The notes beneath the pieces were generated by a model that saw only the letters and a program-made list of their open reading frames with translations, was not told the DNA's origin and made no database searches. Positions 42,129 through 51,570 of a stretch of 64,000 bases of DNA are shown in pieces (position 1 is the first letter of the stretch; each line of letters opens with the position of its first letter). The translations under genes were made by a program, and so were the position numbers. The stretch is from Paraclostridium sordellii (GTDB lineage: Bacteria; Bacillota; Clostridia; Peptostreptococcales; Peptostreptococcaceae), in NCBI RefSeq assembly GCF_000953675.1, contig NZ_LN679998.1, positions 2,668,102 to 2,732,101 on the forward strand, in the 5' to 3' direction.

Positions 42129-42953
42129 TTACCTTCCTAATCTGTCAATAAAGTTTAGAACCTTATTATTTTCTATTATTTTTGTTAAAGAATATTTTTC
42201 AGTTAGTATATGTATAAATACCAAAAATGCTAACCAACCTAATCTTATAGGTTGAGTATATCCTATAGCTACTAAAATACCTATTGAAATACCTAACACA
42301 TTAGATCCTGTATCTCCCATCATAGCTTTTGCCTTTAAATCGTCTCTAAAGTATATTAATACACTTGGTAATAAAATAAATAGTAATCCTTTAGGATACC
42401 CTGATAATGTTAAAAGTAAAATAATTGCTATAAGTAAATATACTTTTATAGCCCTTCCTGGTCTTAAATCTAATAAATTCATTAAGTTTGTAGATAATGC
42501 TATTATTAAAGTATTTATTACTATGTCTACAATATCTTTAGATATAGCTACTGATATTGTTAACCCTACAAATCCTCCAAATAAAGCTTTAAATCCACCT
42601 GTAGTTAGTGTTCCTTTAAGTAAGCTTTTAAAGTGTCCTTTTAAGCCGCTTACATCCCTATTTCCGATAATGTCATCTAGTATACCAACTAGACACATAG
42701 ACATTAATCCAAATATGTATAAAAACACATATACTAAATCATTAAAATTCTTGGTGAAATATATTAATATTATGGCATTTATAACTATTGTTGGCAAAAA
42801 TACCAGTCCCATACTTACAGGAATCATATCTTTTTTGTAATTTGGTCTTATGACATTGCTGTCTATTAACATATTTCTAAAAAATGGCATAACAACGTAT
42901 GTAACTAACATACCAACCAGTAGCATTATTATATATATTATCTTTGAATTCAA
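42129..42953 (-). CDS. MraY/WecA-like membrane glycosyl-1-phosphate transferase homologue
   Basis: 274 aa with about 8-9 membrane helices. The family's paired Asp motif (VGILDDIIGNR) and late MMGDTGSNVLG are present, but the middle DGLDG motif is replaced by NLMNLLDLRPGRA, so the enzyme may act on another substrate or be atypical. TTG at 42953 is preferred, 8 bases after GGAGG; the ATG at 42968 contains that site and overlaps the GT2 gene. It is part of the steA cluster. Confidence 0.75.
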   Translation of the reverse strand: MNSKIIYIIMLLVGMLVTYVVMPFFRNMLIDSNVIRPNYKKDMIPVSMGLVFLPTIVINAIILIYFTKNFNDLVYVFLYIFGLMSMCLVGILDDIIGNRDVSGLKGHFKSLLKGTLTTGGFKALFGGFVGLTISVAISKDIVDIVINTLIIALSTNLMNLLDLRPGRAIKVYLLIAIILLLTLSGYPKGLLFILLPSVLIYFRDDLKAKAMMGDTGSNVLGISIGILVAIGYTQPIRLGWLAFLVFIHILTEKYSLTKIIENNKVLNFIDRLGR

Positions 42954-42958
42954 TAACA

Positions 42959-43651
42959 CTACCTCCATTCTTTTCTTTTCTTATTAGCAATTTTTTTAAT
43001 ATGATAAAATTGCTTGCCTCTGTGTATAAAACCTTTTAAATCTCTTCCAGTTTCATTGTGGGTCATATTTACTAATACTTCTTTTATTGTAAATCCATGT
43101 TTAAGAATATCTATTGTCATACCAACTTCTACTCCATACCCATAAGGTATTTCATCAAACTTCTCTAACACTTCTCTTTTGAATATTCTCTGACCTGATA
43201 TTGTTGCATCTAGTTCTACACCTGTCATTTCAAAAACAGAGTCTTTTGCTAATCTTTTTACAAATCCCATTCCACCTTTTTTCTTTGCTGGAGGGAATTT
43301 AGCTATTGTCACATCTACTTCATTATTTAGTACAGGTTTTATAAGTTTTATAATTTCACTTGAAGAACTTCCCAAGTCTCCATCTAAAAAACCTATAACA
43401 TTAGCATTTTCCATAGCTATTTTTAAACCATAGTTCAATGCATATCCTTTACCTCTATTTCTATCTAATCTAAAAAATTTAATTTTATCATTTGTTATAG
43501 ATTTTGCAATTTGTTCAGTATTATCACTTGACCCATCATCTACAACTATTATTTCATTAATTTCGCTAATACCTACTATACCTAGAAGTGTATCTTTTAT
43601 TCTAGCTTCTTCATTATATGCAGGTATTATTATACTAACATAAGGATTCAT
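42959..43651 (-). CDS. Family 2 glycosyltransferase
   Basis: 230 aa GT-A enzyme. SIIIPAYNEEARI at the N-terminus, nucleotide-sugar motif EIIVVDDGSSDNTEQIA, the DxD-type FLDGDLGSSS near 95, and FEMTGVELDATISGQRIFKREVL. It resembles polyprenyl-phosphate sugar transferases (DPM1-like) but has no membrane anchor. With the adjacent MraY-like gene it suggests lipid-linked sugar handling. Confidence 0.85.
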   Translation of the reverse strand: MNPYVSIIIPAYNEEARIKDTLLGIVGISEINEIIVVDDGSSDNTEQIAKSITNDKIKFFRLDRNRGKGYALNYGLKIAMENANVIGFLDGDLGSSSSEIIKLIKPVLNNEVDVTIAKFPPAKKKGGMGFVKRLAKDSVFEMTGVELDATISGQRIFKREVLEKFDEIPYGYGVEVGMTIDILKHGFTIKEVLVNMTHNETGRDLKGFIHRGKQFYHIKKIANKKRKEWR

Positions 43652-43670
43652 AGTTACATCTCCTTTATTT

Positions 43671-44540
43671 TTACTTAAATGGTATCACAGAGTCAACTTT
43701 TTCTCCAGCACCAAAGTTACCTTTATCTACAGAATCTCTAAGAGAATAAACTAGTGCTATTTTCCCTAATCCTTGTTCTGAATTATTTATAGTTGGTACT
43801 TTATCTTTTTTATATTTTTCAATATCTGAGAATTTAACATCGCTTTTTTGAGTCATTACTATGTATTTATCTTGACCTTTGAACTTATTAATTAAGTTTT
43901 TATCAATACTTTCATATTTATTCGAAGAGTCATTAGTATTTCCAGAAGCTAAAACGACTTGAGTGTAATCTATATAGTTTTCTGATATAGAATTGATTTT
44001 TATCATATCTAATTTTTCAAGTGCTTGTAATTTAGAAATAGCATTTTCTTCTTTTAAACAGTCTACCATATAACTTATTACGTCTTTACTAGTTTTTAAG
44101 CTTGAATTAGTTATACTTGAAAGTTCTTTTATTTTATCTTTATTATTTATATTATCTTTTATTACAATATTAAATGCTATTGAACCATTAGCATCTGTTA
44201 TAGTATTAGATACATCTTGTATATAATCATAGTTTTCTGTAGTAGTAATTATTCCTATATTTTTATCTTGCAACTCATCTTTTATTAATTTTACATAATT
44301 GTCATTTACATATTCCACTAATTTATTATATTCTTCATTTTTTGTATCTAATTTCTTTTCTAAATCGTTATTAGTATTTTTAATCTCTTCAAACTTATTA
44401 TCTAAATCATTAATTATCGAAGCTTGTTGCTTACTAAGTTCTTGGTCATAATTTAAATTAAAACCAACTAACATACCTATTCCTAATGCAATAAATATAG
44501 CTCCAATGGTTACTATATAGTACTTCATATTTATATGCAT
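43671..44540 (-). CDS. MctB-family (DUF3186) membrane-anchored protein
   Basis: 289 aa. One N-terminal membrane helix (YYIVTIGAIFIALGIGMLVGFNL), a coiled-coil (about 35-85, QQASIINDLDNKFEEIKNTNNDLEKKL), then an extracytoplasmic alpha/beta domain. The family name copper transporter derives from mycobacterial MctB; in corynebacteria the SteA/SteB pair controls cell separation, which suits its place directly after steA better than copper transport. Confidence 0.75.
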   Translation of the reverse strand: MHINMKYYIVTIGAIFIALGIGMLVGFNLNYDQELSKQQASIINDLDNKFEEIKNTNNDLEKKLDTKNEEYNKLVEYVNDNYVKLIKDELQDKNIGIITTTENYDYIQDVSNTITDANGSIAFNIVIKDNINNKDKIKELSSITNSSLKTSKDVISYMVDCLKEENAISKLQALEKLDMIKINSISENYIDYTQVVLASGNTNDSSNKYESIDKNLINKFKGQDKYIVMTQKSDVKFSDIEKYKKDKVPTINNSEQGLGKIALVYSLRDSVDKGNFGAGEKVDSVIPFK

Positions 44541-44559
44541 GGTAATCCTCCTTAAATTG

Positions 44560-45681
44560 TTACATCTGTAATAATAATCTAATTTTTAATTGCATAAGAT
44601 GCATAAATTGTTGAACACTTGGTGAAAACGAAGCAAGTATGAAAACAGGGAATAATGCAGTAGCTATTAATGCCCATATATACTTTAATTTTAATTTGCT
44701 TCTATAAAGTAAGTTTACACCTTTTGCATCTATAAGTTTTGATCCTATTTTTAATCTGACTAAGAATGTACTTGCCATTCCTGGTCTACCTTTTTCAAGA
44801 AAGTCTATCATATTTGAGTGGGTACCTACAGCTACTATTAATTCAGCCTTATATTCGTAAGCTGTAAGCATGGCTATATCTTCGCTTGTACCTGGTGCTG
44901 GAAAAACTATGGCATCTAACCCTAAATCCTGTACCCTCTTTAATCCTGGAGCTCTTCCATCTGTATACGCATGTACAACTATTTCTTTAGCCTTCTTTAA
45001 AGCTTCATCACTTACACTATCCATATCTCCAACAATTACATCAGGTGTATATCCAAACTCTAAAAGAGCATCAGCTCCACCATCTACTCCTACCAATATA
45101 GGTTTCATTTCTTCTATATATGATATTATAGTGCTTAAATCTTGTTTGTAGTCTTGCCCTCTTACGACAATTAGTACATGTCTATTTTTATAATCAGTGT
45201 TTACTTTTGGTATTTCTACTTCACCAAGAATAAAACCTTTTTCTTTTTTAGCATAATCTATTGTATTATCTATAAATCTGTCTAACTCTACAGATAAGTT
45301 TTCATATGCTAATTTAATCTTGTTATCTACAGCATTTTTATCTAATATTTCTCCTTGTCCTAGAAGCTTTCCATCTCTGTAAATTTTACCATCTACAACT
45401 TCTATAACTTGGCCTTCTTCTAAATCGTTAAATAATCCTTCTCCTATATTATCTACAATAAGTATATTTTTATCTACAAGTATCCCCGGGCCTTTATTCG
45501 GATATCTTCCACTTATAGACTGAGATGCATTTATAACGAGTTTTATCTTTCCCTCTACTAATGAATTTGCAGCAACTTCATCTATATCTTTATGATTTAT
45601 GACCGCTATTTCTCCGCCAGTAAGTCGCTTTGCAAGCCTTTTAGTTTTTCTGTCTACCTTAATAGGGGCTTCGACTCTCAT
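44560..45681 (-). CDS. steA: SteA-like putative cytokinetic ring protein
   Basis: 373 aa. N-terminal RVEAPIKVDRKTKRLAKRL and VINASQSISGRYPNKGPGILVD, a central thiamine-pyrophosphokinase-like core (GVDGGADALLEFGYTPDVIVGDMDSVSDEAL and YTDGRAPGLKRVQDLG, FPAPGTSEDIAMLTAY), and a C-terminal membrane helix pair (YIWALIATALFPVFILASF). This matches SteA of actinobacteria. ATG 45681 follows TGGAGG by 8 bases. First gene of the steA cluster, with a promoter upstream. Confidence 0.82.
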   Translation of the reverse strand: MRVEAPIKVDRKTKRLAKRLTGGEIAVINHKDIDEVAANSLVEGKIKLVINASQSISGRYPNKGPGILVDKNILIVDNIGEGLFNDLEEGQVIEVVDGKIYRDGKLLGQGEILDKNAVDNKIKLAYENLSVELDRFIDNTIDYAKKEKGFILGEVEIPKVNTDYKNRHVLIVVRGQDYKQDLSTIISYIEEMKPILVGVDGGADALLEFGYTPDVIVGDMDSVSDEALKKAKEIVVHAYTDGRAPGLKRVQDLGLDAIVFPAPGTSEDIAMLTAYEYKAELIVAVGTHSNMIDFLEKGRPGMASTFLVRLKIGSKLIDAKGVNLLYRSKLKLKYIWALIATALFPVFILASFSPSVQQFMHLMQLKIRLLLQM

Positions 45682-45720
45682 ACTTAAAACCTCCATCTTT
45701 CGTTTTTGAAATCACATTAC

Positions 45721-45749
45721 ATTATAGCATTATTTTAAAACAATTTAAA
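45721..45749 (-). promoter_or_regulatory. SigA-type promoter of the steA cluster
   Basis: TTTAAA (45744-45749), 17-bp spacer, perfect TATAAT (45721-45726) on the minus strand, 40 bp before the steA ATG and just after the cca stop. Confidence 0.58.
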
Positions 45750-45765
45750 TAATTAAAATTGTCAT

Positions 45766-46962
45766 CTAAATTGGCGTATCATTTAACATTTCAATTAGCT
45801 TTAATTTGTCATTAAGTTCAGAATCTTCAATAACTAGCTCTAATAAAGCATTTAGCTTAATTCCAATATCTTTACCCTTATATCCTAAAGCCTTTAAATC
45901 ATTACCATTTACAGATAATGATTTAAGTTCATAGCATTCATTATTTTTTTCTACTTCTTCTATTATTTCATATATTTTAGTATTATCGTTCCCATTTAAA
46001 ATTTCATTGATTTTTAATATATACATAAAATTAATTTTACCGAATTTATTTAAATATTTTTTCACATCTTTTTTAGACTTTTTTAAATCTATATCTATAT
46101 TTTCTATAATTTTTTCACATTGAATTCTAATATTATTTGAATATTTTAGAAGTTTTAAAAATTGCTTACCTTTATATGTGTCTCCCATTAAATATGCAAA
46201 TATACTTAATCTTAAGATTAAGTCCTTATGAGAAACTTTAATCTTATTAAGTTTATTTTCTTCTATTTTGATATCATCAAGATCTAATACATCAAATATT
46301 CCTGCATCATATAGTATATATATCTTCTCTGGATTATCACTTAACAATATTTTGTTAATTTCTTCTTGAATCCTTTCATAGCTTACACTAGAAATTAAAT
46401 TTATATTTTTATAAATAGCCTCCATAGTATTTTTCTCTATTTCAAATGCTAGTTTTGCACTAAACCTTACAGCTCTTATAATTCTAAGCCCATCTTCTTT
46501 AAATCTCTTCTCAGGACTTCCTACTGTCTTTATTAATTTCTTGTTTATATCTCGTATTCCTTCAAATTCATCCACTAATCCTACTTTAGAATTATATGCC
46601 ATTGCATTTATAGTAAAGTCTCTTCTCTCTAGGTCTTTTTTTATATTACTTGTAAACTCTACCTTATCAGGTCTTCTATTATCTTTATATTCTCCATCAA
46701 TCCTATATGTAGTAATTTCATATTCAGACTTATTTTTTATAATTGTAACAGTTCCATGTTTAATTCCAGTTTCTATCACTTTATAGTTTTTAAATATATC
46801 TATGATTTCATTTGGATTTGCATTAGTTGTAATATCATAATCATTTGGAACTAATCCTATTACAGAATCTCTAACACATCCTCCAACTATAAATGCTTCA
46901 TATCCATTATTGTAAATTTCTTCTATTAATTCTTCTACATCTTTTGGTATTTTAATTTTCAT
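45766..46962 (-). CDS. cca: CCA tRNA nucleotidyltransferase / poly(A) polymerase family
   Basis: 398 aa class II enzyme that adds or repairs the tRNA 3' CCA end. Motif GGCVRDSVIGLVPNDYDITTNANP carries the catalytic Asp pair near residue 38, followed by RRPDKVEFTSNIKKDLERRDFTINAMAY, DEFEGIRDINKKLIKTVG and RFKEDGLRIIRAVRFSAKL. No HD domain is evident. GAGGTGAAAAA precedes the ATG. Confidence 0.93.
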   Translation of the reverse strand: MKIKIPKDVEELIEEIYNNGYEAFIVGGCVRDSVIGLVPNDYDITTNANPNEIIDIFKNYKVIETGIKHGTVTIIKNKSEYEITTYRIDGEYKDNRRPDKVEFTSNIKKDLERRDFTINAMAYNSKVGLVDEFEGIRDINKKLIKTVGSPEKRFKEDGLRIIRAVRFSAKLAFEIEKNTMEAIYKNINLISSVSYERIQEEINKILLSDNPEKIYILYDAGIFDVLDLDDIKIEENKLNKIKVSHKDLILRLSIFAYLMGDTYKGKQFLKLLKYSNNIRIQCEKIIENIDIDLKKSKKDVKKYLNKFGKINFMYILKINEILNGNDNTKIYEIIEEVEKNNECYELKSLSVNGNDLKALGYKGKDIGIKLNALLELVIEDSELNDKLKLIEMLNDTPI

Positions 46963-47008
46963 TTTTTCACCTCTATAATTAAGTATTTATAGTTTACTCA
47001 TTTGCAAA

Positions 47009-47043
47009 AAAATAAAGCCTTCATTTTATGAAGGCTTTATTTT
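47009..47043 (-). terminator. Terminator of spo0A
   Basis: 16-bp perfect stem around AAAGCCTTCAT with a 3-nt loop and flanking T run, 5 bp past the spo0A stop. Its symmetry would allow it to work in both directions. Confidence 0.9.
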
Positions 47044-47047
47044 GTAT

Positions 47048-47860
47048 CTATTTTACCATACTATGTTCTAATCTTAATTTATCTGCTATCATTGCAATAA
47101 ATTCTGAGTTTGTTGGTTTTCCTTTAGTATTATGAACTGTGTACCCAAACAATTGATTTATAGTATCTACTTTACCTCTACTCCAAGCTACTTCTATAGC
47201 ATGTCTTATTGCTCTTTCAACTCTACTTGGAGTTGTGTTAAATTTCTTAGCTATACTTGGATATAACTCTTTTGTAACAGCTCCTAATAACTCTACATTA
47301 TCAATAACCATTTTTATCGCTTCTCTTAAATATAAATAGCCTTTAATATGTGCTGGAACCCCTATTTCATGTATTATGTTAGTTATTTCTGTTTCTATAT
47401 TACCCACATTTTTAACGAAATCAGTCTTAGTCATTTTTATATCCATACTACCCCTAGATTTTGACTCAACAACTGTATTTTTATTTGAAACTAAACCTCT
47501 TATTCTATTTATAAATATAACAAAATCAAAAGGTTTAACGATATAATAATCAGCACCTAAGTTTATTGCACTTTGAGTTATTTTATCTTGACCTACAGCA
47601 GATAAAACTATTATTTTTGGCATTTTTGCTAGATTCATAGAGTTTAACTTTTCTATTACCCCTAACCCATCAAGATGTGGCATAATAACATCTAAAACTA
47701 ATACATCTGGTTGTGTTCTAGACACTAAATCTAATGCTTCTATTCCATCCTTAGCAATTCCTAATATTTCTATATCGTCCTCATTCGATAGATATTCTCT
47801 TAACACTTGACAAAAATCCCTGTTATCATCAGCTAAAACTATTTTTATTTTTTCGTTCAT
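47048..47860 (-). CDS. spo0A: Sporulation master regulator Spo0A
   Basis: 270 aa. Receiver domain with acidic pair LADDNRDFC, phospho-acceptor Asp57 in [14 protein letters not shown], and Lys in YIVKPFDF; linker; C-terminal DNA-binding domain with [40 protein letters not shown] and [15 protein letters not shown] 47860 is used since GGGGGG lies just upstream. Its promoter carries SigH boxes and a perfect 0A box, so it is probably autoregulated. spoIVB lies immediately upstream, the universal order. Confidence 0.99.
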   Translation of the reverse strand: MNEKIKIVLADDNRDFCQVLREYLSNEDDIEILGIAKDGIEALDLVSRTQPDVLVLDVIMPHLDGLGVIEKLNSMNLAKMPKIIVLSAVGQDKITQSAINLGADYYIVKPFDFVIFINRIRGLVSNKNTVVESKSRGSMDIKMTKTDFVKNVGNIETEITNIIHEIGVPAHIKGYLYLREAIKMVIDNVELLGAVTKELYPSIAKKFNTTPSRVERAIRHAIEVAWSRGKVDTINQLFGYTVHNTKGKPTNSEFIAMIADKLRLEHSMVK

Positions 47861-47920
47861 TAAATTTCCCCCCATAGAATTTATAAATTTATTTAAATAT
47901 TATTTTTTTCTCTAATTAAC

Positions 47921-47950
47921 TTATTCGACATTTAGTAAATATATTCCTTC
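47921..47950 (-). promoter_or_regulatory. SigH promoter of spo0A
   Basis: GAAGGAATA (47942-47950) and GTCGAATAA (47921-47929) with a 12-bp spacer fit the SigH consensus RnAGGAwww / RnnGAATww at every defined position, as expected for spo0A. Confidence 0.85.
47924..47930 (-). promoter_or_regulatory. 0A box overlapping the spo0A -10
   Basis: TGTCGAA on the minus strand is an exact 0A box and shares six bases with the SigH -10 element, a position where bound Spo0A~P would compete with polymerase. Confidence 0.7.
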
Positions 47951-47976
47951 TGTTTATTTTGTTTTTATACATATAT

Positions 47977-48948
47977 TTATATTATCATCTTATCTATAAA
48001 AATTCCATATCCTATTTTAGAGTTATCTAGAAAAACATGAGTTAGTGCACCGATTATTTTATTATTTTGTATTATAGGCGCTCCACTCATACCTTGCACT
48101 ATTCCTCCAGTATAATTAATTAACCTTTCATCAGTAACTTCAATAACCATATCTTTTCCATCATTTTTATTGGTATAATTTACTTTTTTAATATTCACAT
48201 CGTATTTTTCTACTTCTCCACTTTCATTTTGAAACAAAATATTAGCCTTACCAGTTTGTATTTCTTTTTTATTGCCTACTTCTATCATATTATATTTTCT
48301 GCTATTATCATATGTCGTTAATTTTCCATTTATACCAAATTTGTTATTTTTATCGAAATATCCAATATGTTTCTCGTCACTAAAATCTGCTTTGATATGT
48401 CCTACGTATCCATCTTTCCCCTTCAAAATTTTAGTATCTTTAGCATTATATATTTTTCCACTTTTTACTTTTATTAGTTCATTAATATCTTTGTCTTTTA
48501 TTGCATGTCCTAATGCCCCAAAATTACTACTTTTAGGATCATAAAATGTCATAGTTCCAATTCCAGAAATTTTATCTCTTATCCATATACCTAATTTGTA
48601 TTCTCCATTTATTTTATTTACTTTTAGCTTTTTATTAAAATATCCTCCATCTCTGTTTATAACAGCATCTACATAATTTTTTTTACATTTATTTAAAATT
48701 TTTTTTACATCTTGATTACTATTTACATTTATACCTTCTATACTTACTATGCTATCTCCAGATCTTATTCCACCTATGTATTCTTCACTATCTAATATCA
48801 AAACACCTTCAGTATTAGCACTTATCCCAATAATATTACCCATAGGGACCAAATATTTCTTCTCTTTTTCACTACTATTAATATTATTTGAAATCCCTAG
48901 TATAAATAGAATTATAGATGCTACTAAAATAATATATCTTTTTTTCAT
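47977..48948 (-). CDS. spoIVB: SpoIVB serine peptidase
   Basis: 323 aa forespore-secreted SA-clan protease. N-terminal membrane/signal helix (YIILVASIILFILGI), a PDZ domain (EYIGGIRSGDSIVSIEGINVNSNQDVKKIL), then the peptidase with His in NFGALGHAIKD and Ser in GGIVQGMSGAPIIQNNKIIGALTHVF. In Bacillus it triggers pro-SigK processing; since SigK here has no pro-sequence, its target must differ or the protein acts elsewhere in spore formation. It is shorter than Bacillus SpoIVB (about 425 aa). Confidence 0.95.
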   Translation of the reverse strand: MKKRYIILVASIILFILGISNNINSSEKEKKYLVPMGNIIGISANTEGVLILDSEEYIGGIRSGDSIVSIEGINVNSNQDVKKILNKCKKNYVDAVINRDGGYFNKKLKVNKINGEYKLGIWIRDKISGIGTMTFYDPKSSNFGALGHAIKDKDINELIKVKSGKIYNAKDTKILKGKDGYVGHIKADFSDEKHIGYFDKNNKFGINGKLTTYDNSRKYNMIEVGNKKEIQTGKANILFQNESGEVEKYDVNIKKVNYTNKNDGKDMVIEVTDERLINYTGGIVQGMSGAPIIQNNKIIGALTHVFLDNSKIGYGIFIDKMII

Positions 48949-49032
48949 TTATTTTTTACAGCCCTTTCTAAATAAACTTATGTACATATAATTCCAATTT
49001 ATCTAAATTTTATCCATTTCTATTGTAAAAAA

Positions 49033-49061
49033 TAAGAAGGCACCTAATTAGGTACCTTCTT
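49033..49061 (-). terminator. Terminator of recN
   Basis: AAGAAGGTACC pairs with GGTGCCTTCTT (one G-U) around a TAATTA loop, followed by TATTTTTT on the minus strand. The recN stop codon lies inside the hairpin. Confidence 0.86.
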
Positions 49062-50729
49062 TGCCAATTCTATTATTTCACTTGCATGTTCCATAGTTTT
49101 TTCAGTTATATTGCTTCCTGCTATTAATCTAGCTATTTCATCTTTTCTTTCTTCATCATTTAACTTACTAATTACTGTAAATGTTCTATCTGTAGATGTT
49201 TTTTTCTCTATACAATAGTGAGTATCTGCATTAGCTGCTATTTGAGGTAAATGAGTTATACAAAGAATTTGTTTTTTCTTTGCTATAACAGATAACTTCT
49301 CGCCTACAATTTGTGCAGCTATTCCACTTATTCCAGTATCTATCTCATCAAAAACTAAAGTATCTATTTCATCTATATCTGCTAATATCGTTTTAAAAGC
49401 AAGCATAAATCTAGACATTTCTCCGCCTGATGCAACTTTGTAAATTGGCTTTATATCCTCACCTAAGTTAAATGATATCATAAATTCAATGTCGTCTTGT
49501 CCTTTTGAATTAAATGATATCTCATCAAATGAAACCTCAAATACAACATTTTTCATATTTAAGCTTTTAAGTTCATATAATAATTTTTCTTGAAGATCTT
49601 TTGCTATAAGCTTTCTATCTTCAGTTAATTTATCCGCCTTAACTTTTAGCATAACTTCTATGCTTTTCAATTTAGATTTTAATTCTTCAACTTTTTCATC
49701 TCTATTTAAAATCTCATCTAATCTATTTGCAACTTTCTCTTTATACTCTAAAATTTCTTCTATTGTATCGCCATATTTTCTTCTTAGAGTATTAATTTCA
49801 TCAACTCTTTGTTCTATTTGTTCCAACTCATATGGAGAAAAATCTATACTTTCTTTATATCCTCTTATATCCCTAGATATATCTTGCAATTCATACATTA
49901 TTCTTTCTATAGTTTCATTGTACTCACTCAGTTTGTCATCATATTGAGATATTGATCCTAAATCTCCTAAAGATTTAGAAATAAGGTCAACAGAGTTTAT
50001 GCTTCCATCATATAAATTTATATATGCATTATTTAGGTTTTTGTATATTTTTTCTCCATTTCTATATACTTCTCTTTGTTTTAATAAGTCTTCATATTCA
50101 TTAGAATTTAAATTTGCAGATTCTATTTCATTTATTTGAAACTGAATTAAATCTATTTCTCTTTGAATTTGCATATCATCTTTATTTTCAGTTAATATAT
50201 TTAATGCTTTTTTTACTTCATTGTATTCATGATAAATATTTTCATAATCGATTTTAGAATTATATAGTTTTTCCTCTCCAAATAAATCTAAAAAATCTAT
50301 ATGTGTATCTTTATTAAATAAAACTTGATTTTGGTGTTGTCCATGTATATCTATTAAATAAGTTGATATTTCTTTTAAAAAAGATACCTTTACATTTCTT
50401 CCATTTATTCTAGATATACTCTTTCCATCATCAAAAATTTCTCTGCTTATTATTATTTGACTATCTTCATCTATATCTATGCCATTTTCTAATAACTTCA
50501 CCTTTAATTTTGAATTATTTACATCAAATAAGGCTTCTACTAAACCTTTATTTGTTCCTTTTCTCAGAAAAGATCTGTCATATTTACCGCCTAAACATAA
50601 CCCAAGCGCTCCTATAATAATCGACTTACCTGACCCAGTTTCTCCAGTTAATATGTTTAAGTTTTTATCTAAATTTAACCTTAATTCATCTATTAAGGCA
50701 CAGTTTTTCATATATAATTCAAGGATCAA
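49044..50729 (-). CDS. recN: DNA repair protein RecN
   Basis: 561 aa SMC-like ATPase of double-strand break repair. Walker A LTGETGSGKSIIIGALGLCLGGKYD at the N-terminus, IDIHGQHQNQVLF, long coiled-coil arms (about 170-370), then VASGGEMSRFMLAFKTILAD signature and Walker B TLVFDEIDTGISGIAAQIV. Start is TTG after GAGGGGG. It follows the tlyA-like gene by only 18 bp; argR and nadK, often found here, are absent. Confidence 0.96.
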   Translation of the reverse strand: MILELYMKNCALIDELRLNLDKNLNILTGETGSGKSIIIGALGLCLGGKYDRSFLRKGTNKGLVEALFDVNNSKLKVKLLENGIDIDEDSQIIISREIFDDGKSISRINGRNVKVSFLKEISTYLIDIHGQHQNQVLFNKDTHIDFLDLFGEEKLYNSKIDYENIYHEYNEVKKALNILTENKDDMQIQREIDLIQFQINEIESANLNSNEYEDLLKQREVYRNGEKIYKNLNNAYINLYDGSINSVDLISKSLGDLGSISQYDDKLSEYNETIERIMYELQDISRDIRGYKESIDFSPYELEQIEQRVDEINTLRRKYGDTIEEILEYKEKVANRLDEILNRDEKVEELKSKLKSIEVMLKVKADKLTEDRKLIAKDLQEKLLYELKSLNMKNVVFEVSFDEISFNSKGQDDIEFMISFNLGEDIKPIYKVASGGEMSRFMLAFKTILADIDEIDTLVFDEIDTGISGIAAQIVGEKLSVIAKKKQILCITHLPQIAANADTHYCIEKKTSTDRTFTVISKLNDEERKDEIARLIAGSNITEKTMEHASEIIELAKKVPN

Positions 50730-50747
50730 TTTAAATCCCCCTCTTTA

Positions 50748-51557
50748 CTACATTAAATTATGAGAATTATCTACAACTCTATTTATCACTTGTTTAAACT
50801 CTTCTTTATTAAACTCATATCCATCATTTGAATTTTTTAAGTGAATTAAATATTCAATATTTCCTTCTGGTCCTTTAATAGGAGAATAGTCAAGTCCAAG
50901 TATTTCAAATCCTGCCTCTACAGCAAAATCAGATATTTTTTCTATAACCTCTATATGTGTAGACTTTTCTCTAACTACACCTTTTTTACCTACTTTTTCT
51001 CTTCCCGCTTCAAATTGAGGTTTTATTAAAGCTACTATCTGTCCACTAGATTCTAAAAGTTCTTTAGCTTTTGGTAAAACTAATTTAAGTGATATAAAAG
51101 ATACATCAATAGATGCAAATTGTCCAAATTCTTTAGTATCTTCTATAGTTACATGTCTTATATTAGTTCTTTCCATACATACAACTCTTTCATCTTGTCT
51201 AAGTTTCCATGCTAATTGTCCATATCCAACATCAATTGAAAAGACTTTAATCGCACCATTTTGAAGCATGCAATCTGTAAATCCTCCAGTTGAGGCTCCT
51301 ATATCTAAACATATCTTGTTCTCTAAAGATATATCAAAATTTTTCATAGCTTTTTCTAGCTTTAATCCGCCTCTACTAACGTATGGTATTGGATTTCCTT
51401 TTACCTCTATTTTACTATCTTCTTTAACCTCAAAACCAGCCTTGTCACATCTTTGGTTATCTACGAAAACCAATCCAGCCATTATTGCTTTTTTTGCTCT
51501 TTCTCTACTGTCAAAAAATCCTTGCTCTACAAGTAATATGTCTATTCTTTTTTTCAT
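50748..51557 (-). CDS. tlyA: TlyA-family rRNA 2'-O-methyltransferase
   Basis: 269 aa. N-terminal S4 RNA-binding domain (RIDILLVEQGFFDSRERAKKAIMAGLVFV) followed by an FtsJ-like methyltransferase with KICLDIGASTGGFTDCMLQNGAIKVFSIDVGYGQLAWKLR, ASIDVSFISLKLVLP and ALIKPQFEAGREKVGKKGVVR. TlyA methylates 16S and/or 23S rRNA in mycobacteria; old hemolysin labels are misleading. It lies between dxs and recN. Confidence 0.93.
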   Translation of the reverse strand: MKKRIDILLVEQGFFDSRERAKKAIMAGLVFVDNQRCDKAGFEVKEDSKIEVKGNPIPYVSRGGLKLEKAMKNFDISLENKICLDIGASTGGFTDCMLQNGAIKVFSIDVGYGQLAWKLRQDERVVCMERTNIRHVTIEDTKEFGQFASIDVSFISLKLVLPKAKELLESSGQIVALIKPQFEAGREKVGKKGVVREKSTHIEVIEKISDFAVEAGFEILGLDYSPIKGPEGNIEYLIHLKNSNDGYEFNKEEFKQVINRVVDNSHNLM

Positions 51558-51570
51558 AAATACTACCTTT

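Noticed and set aside
45750-45765. Short AT-rich inverted repeat after cca as a terminator
   Set aside because: Only about 7 A-T pairs and overlapping the steA promoter; too weak to call.
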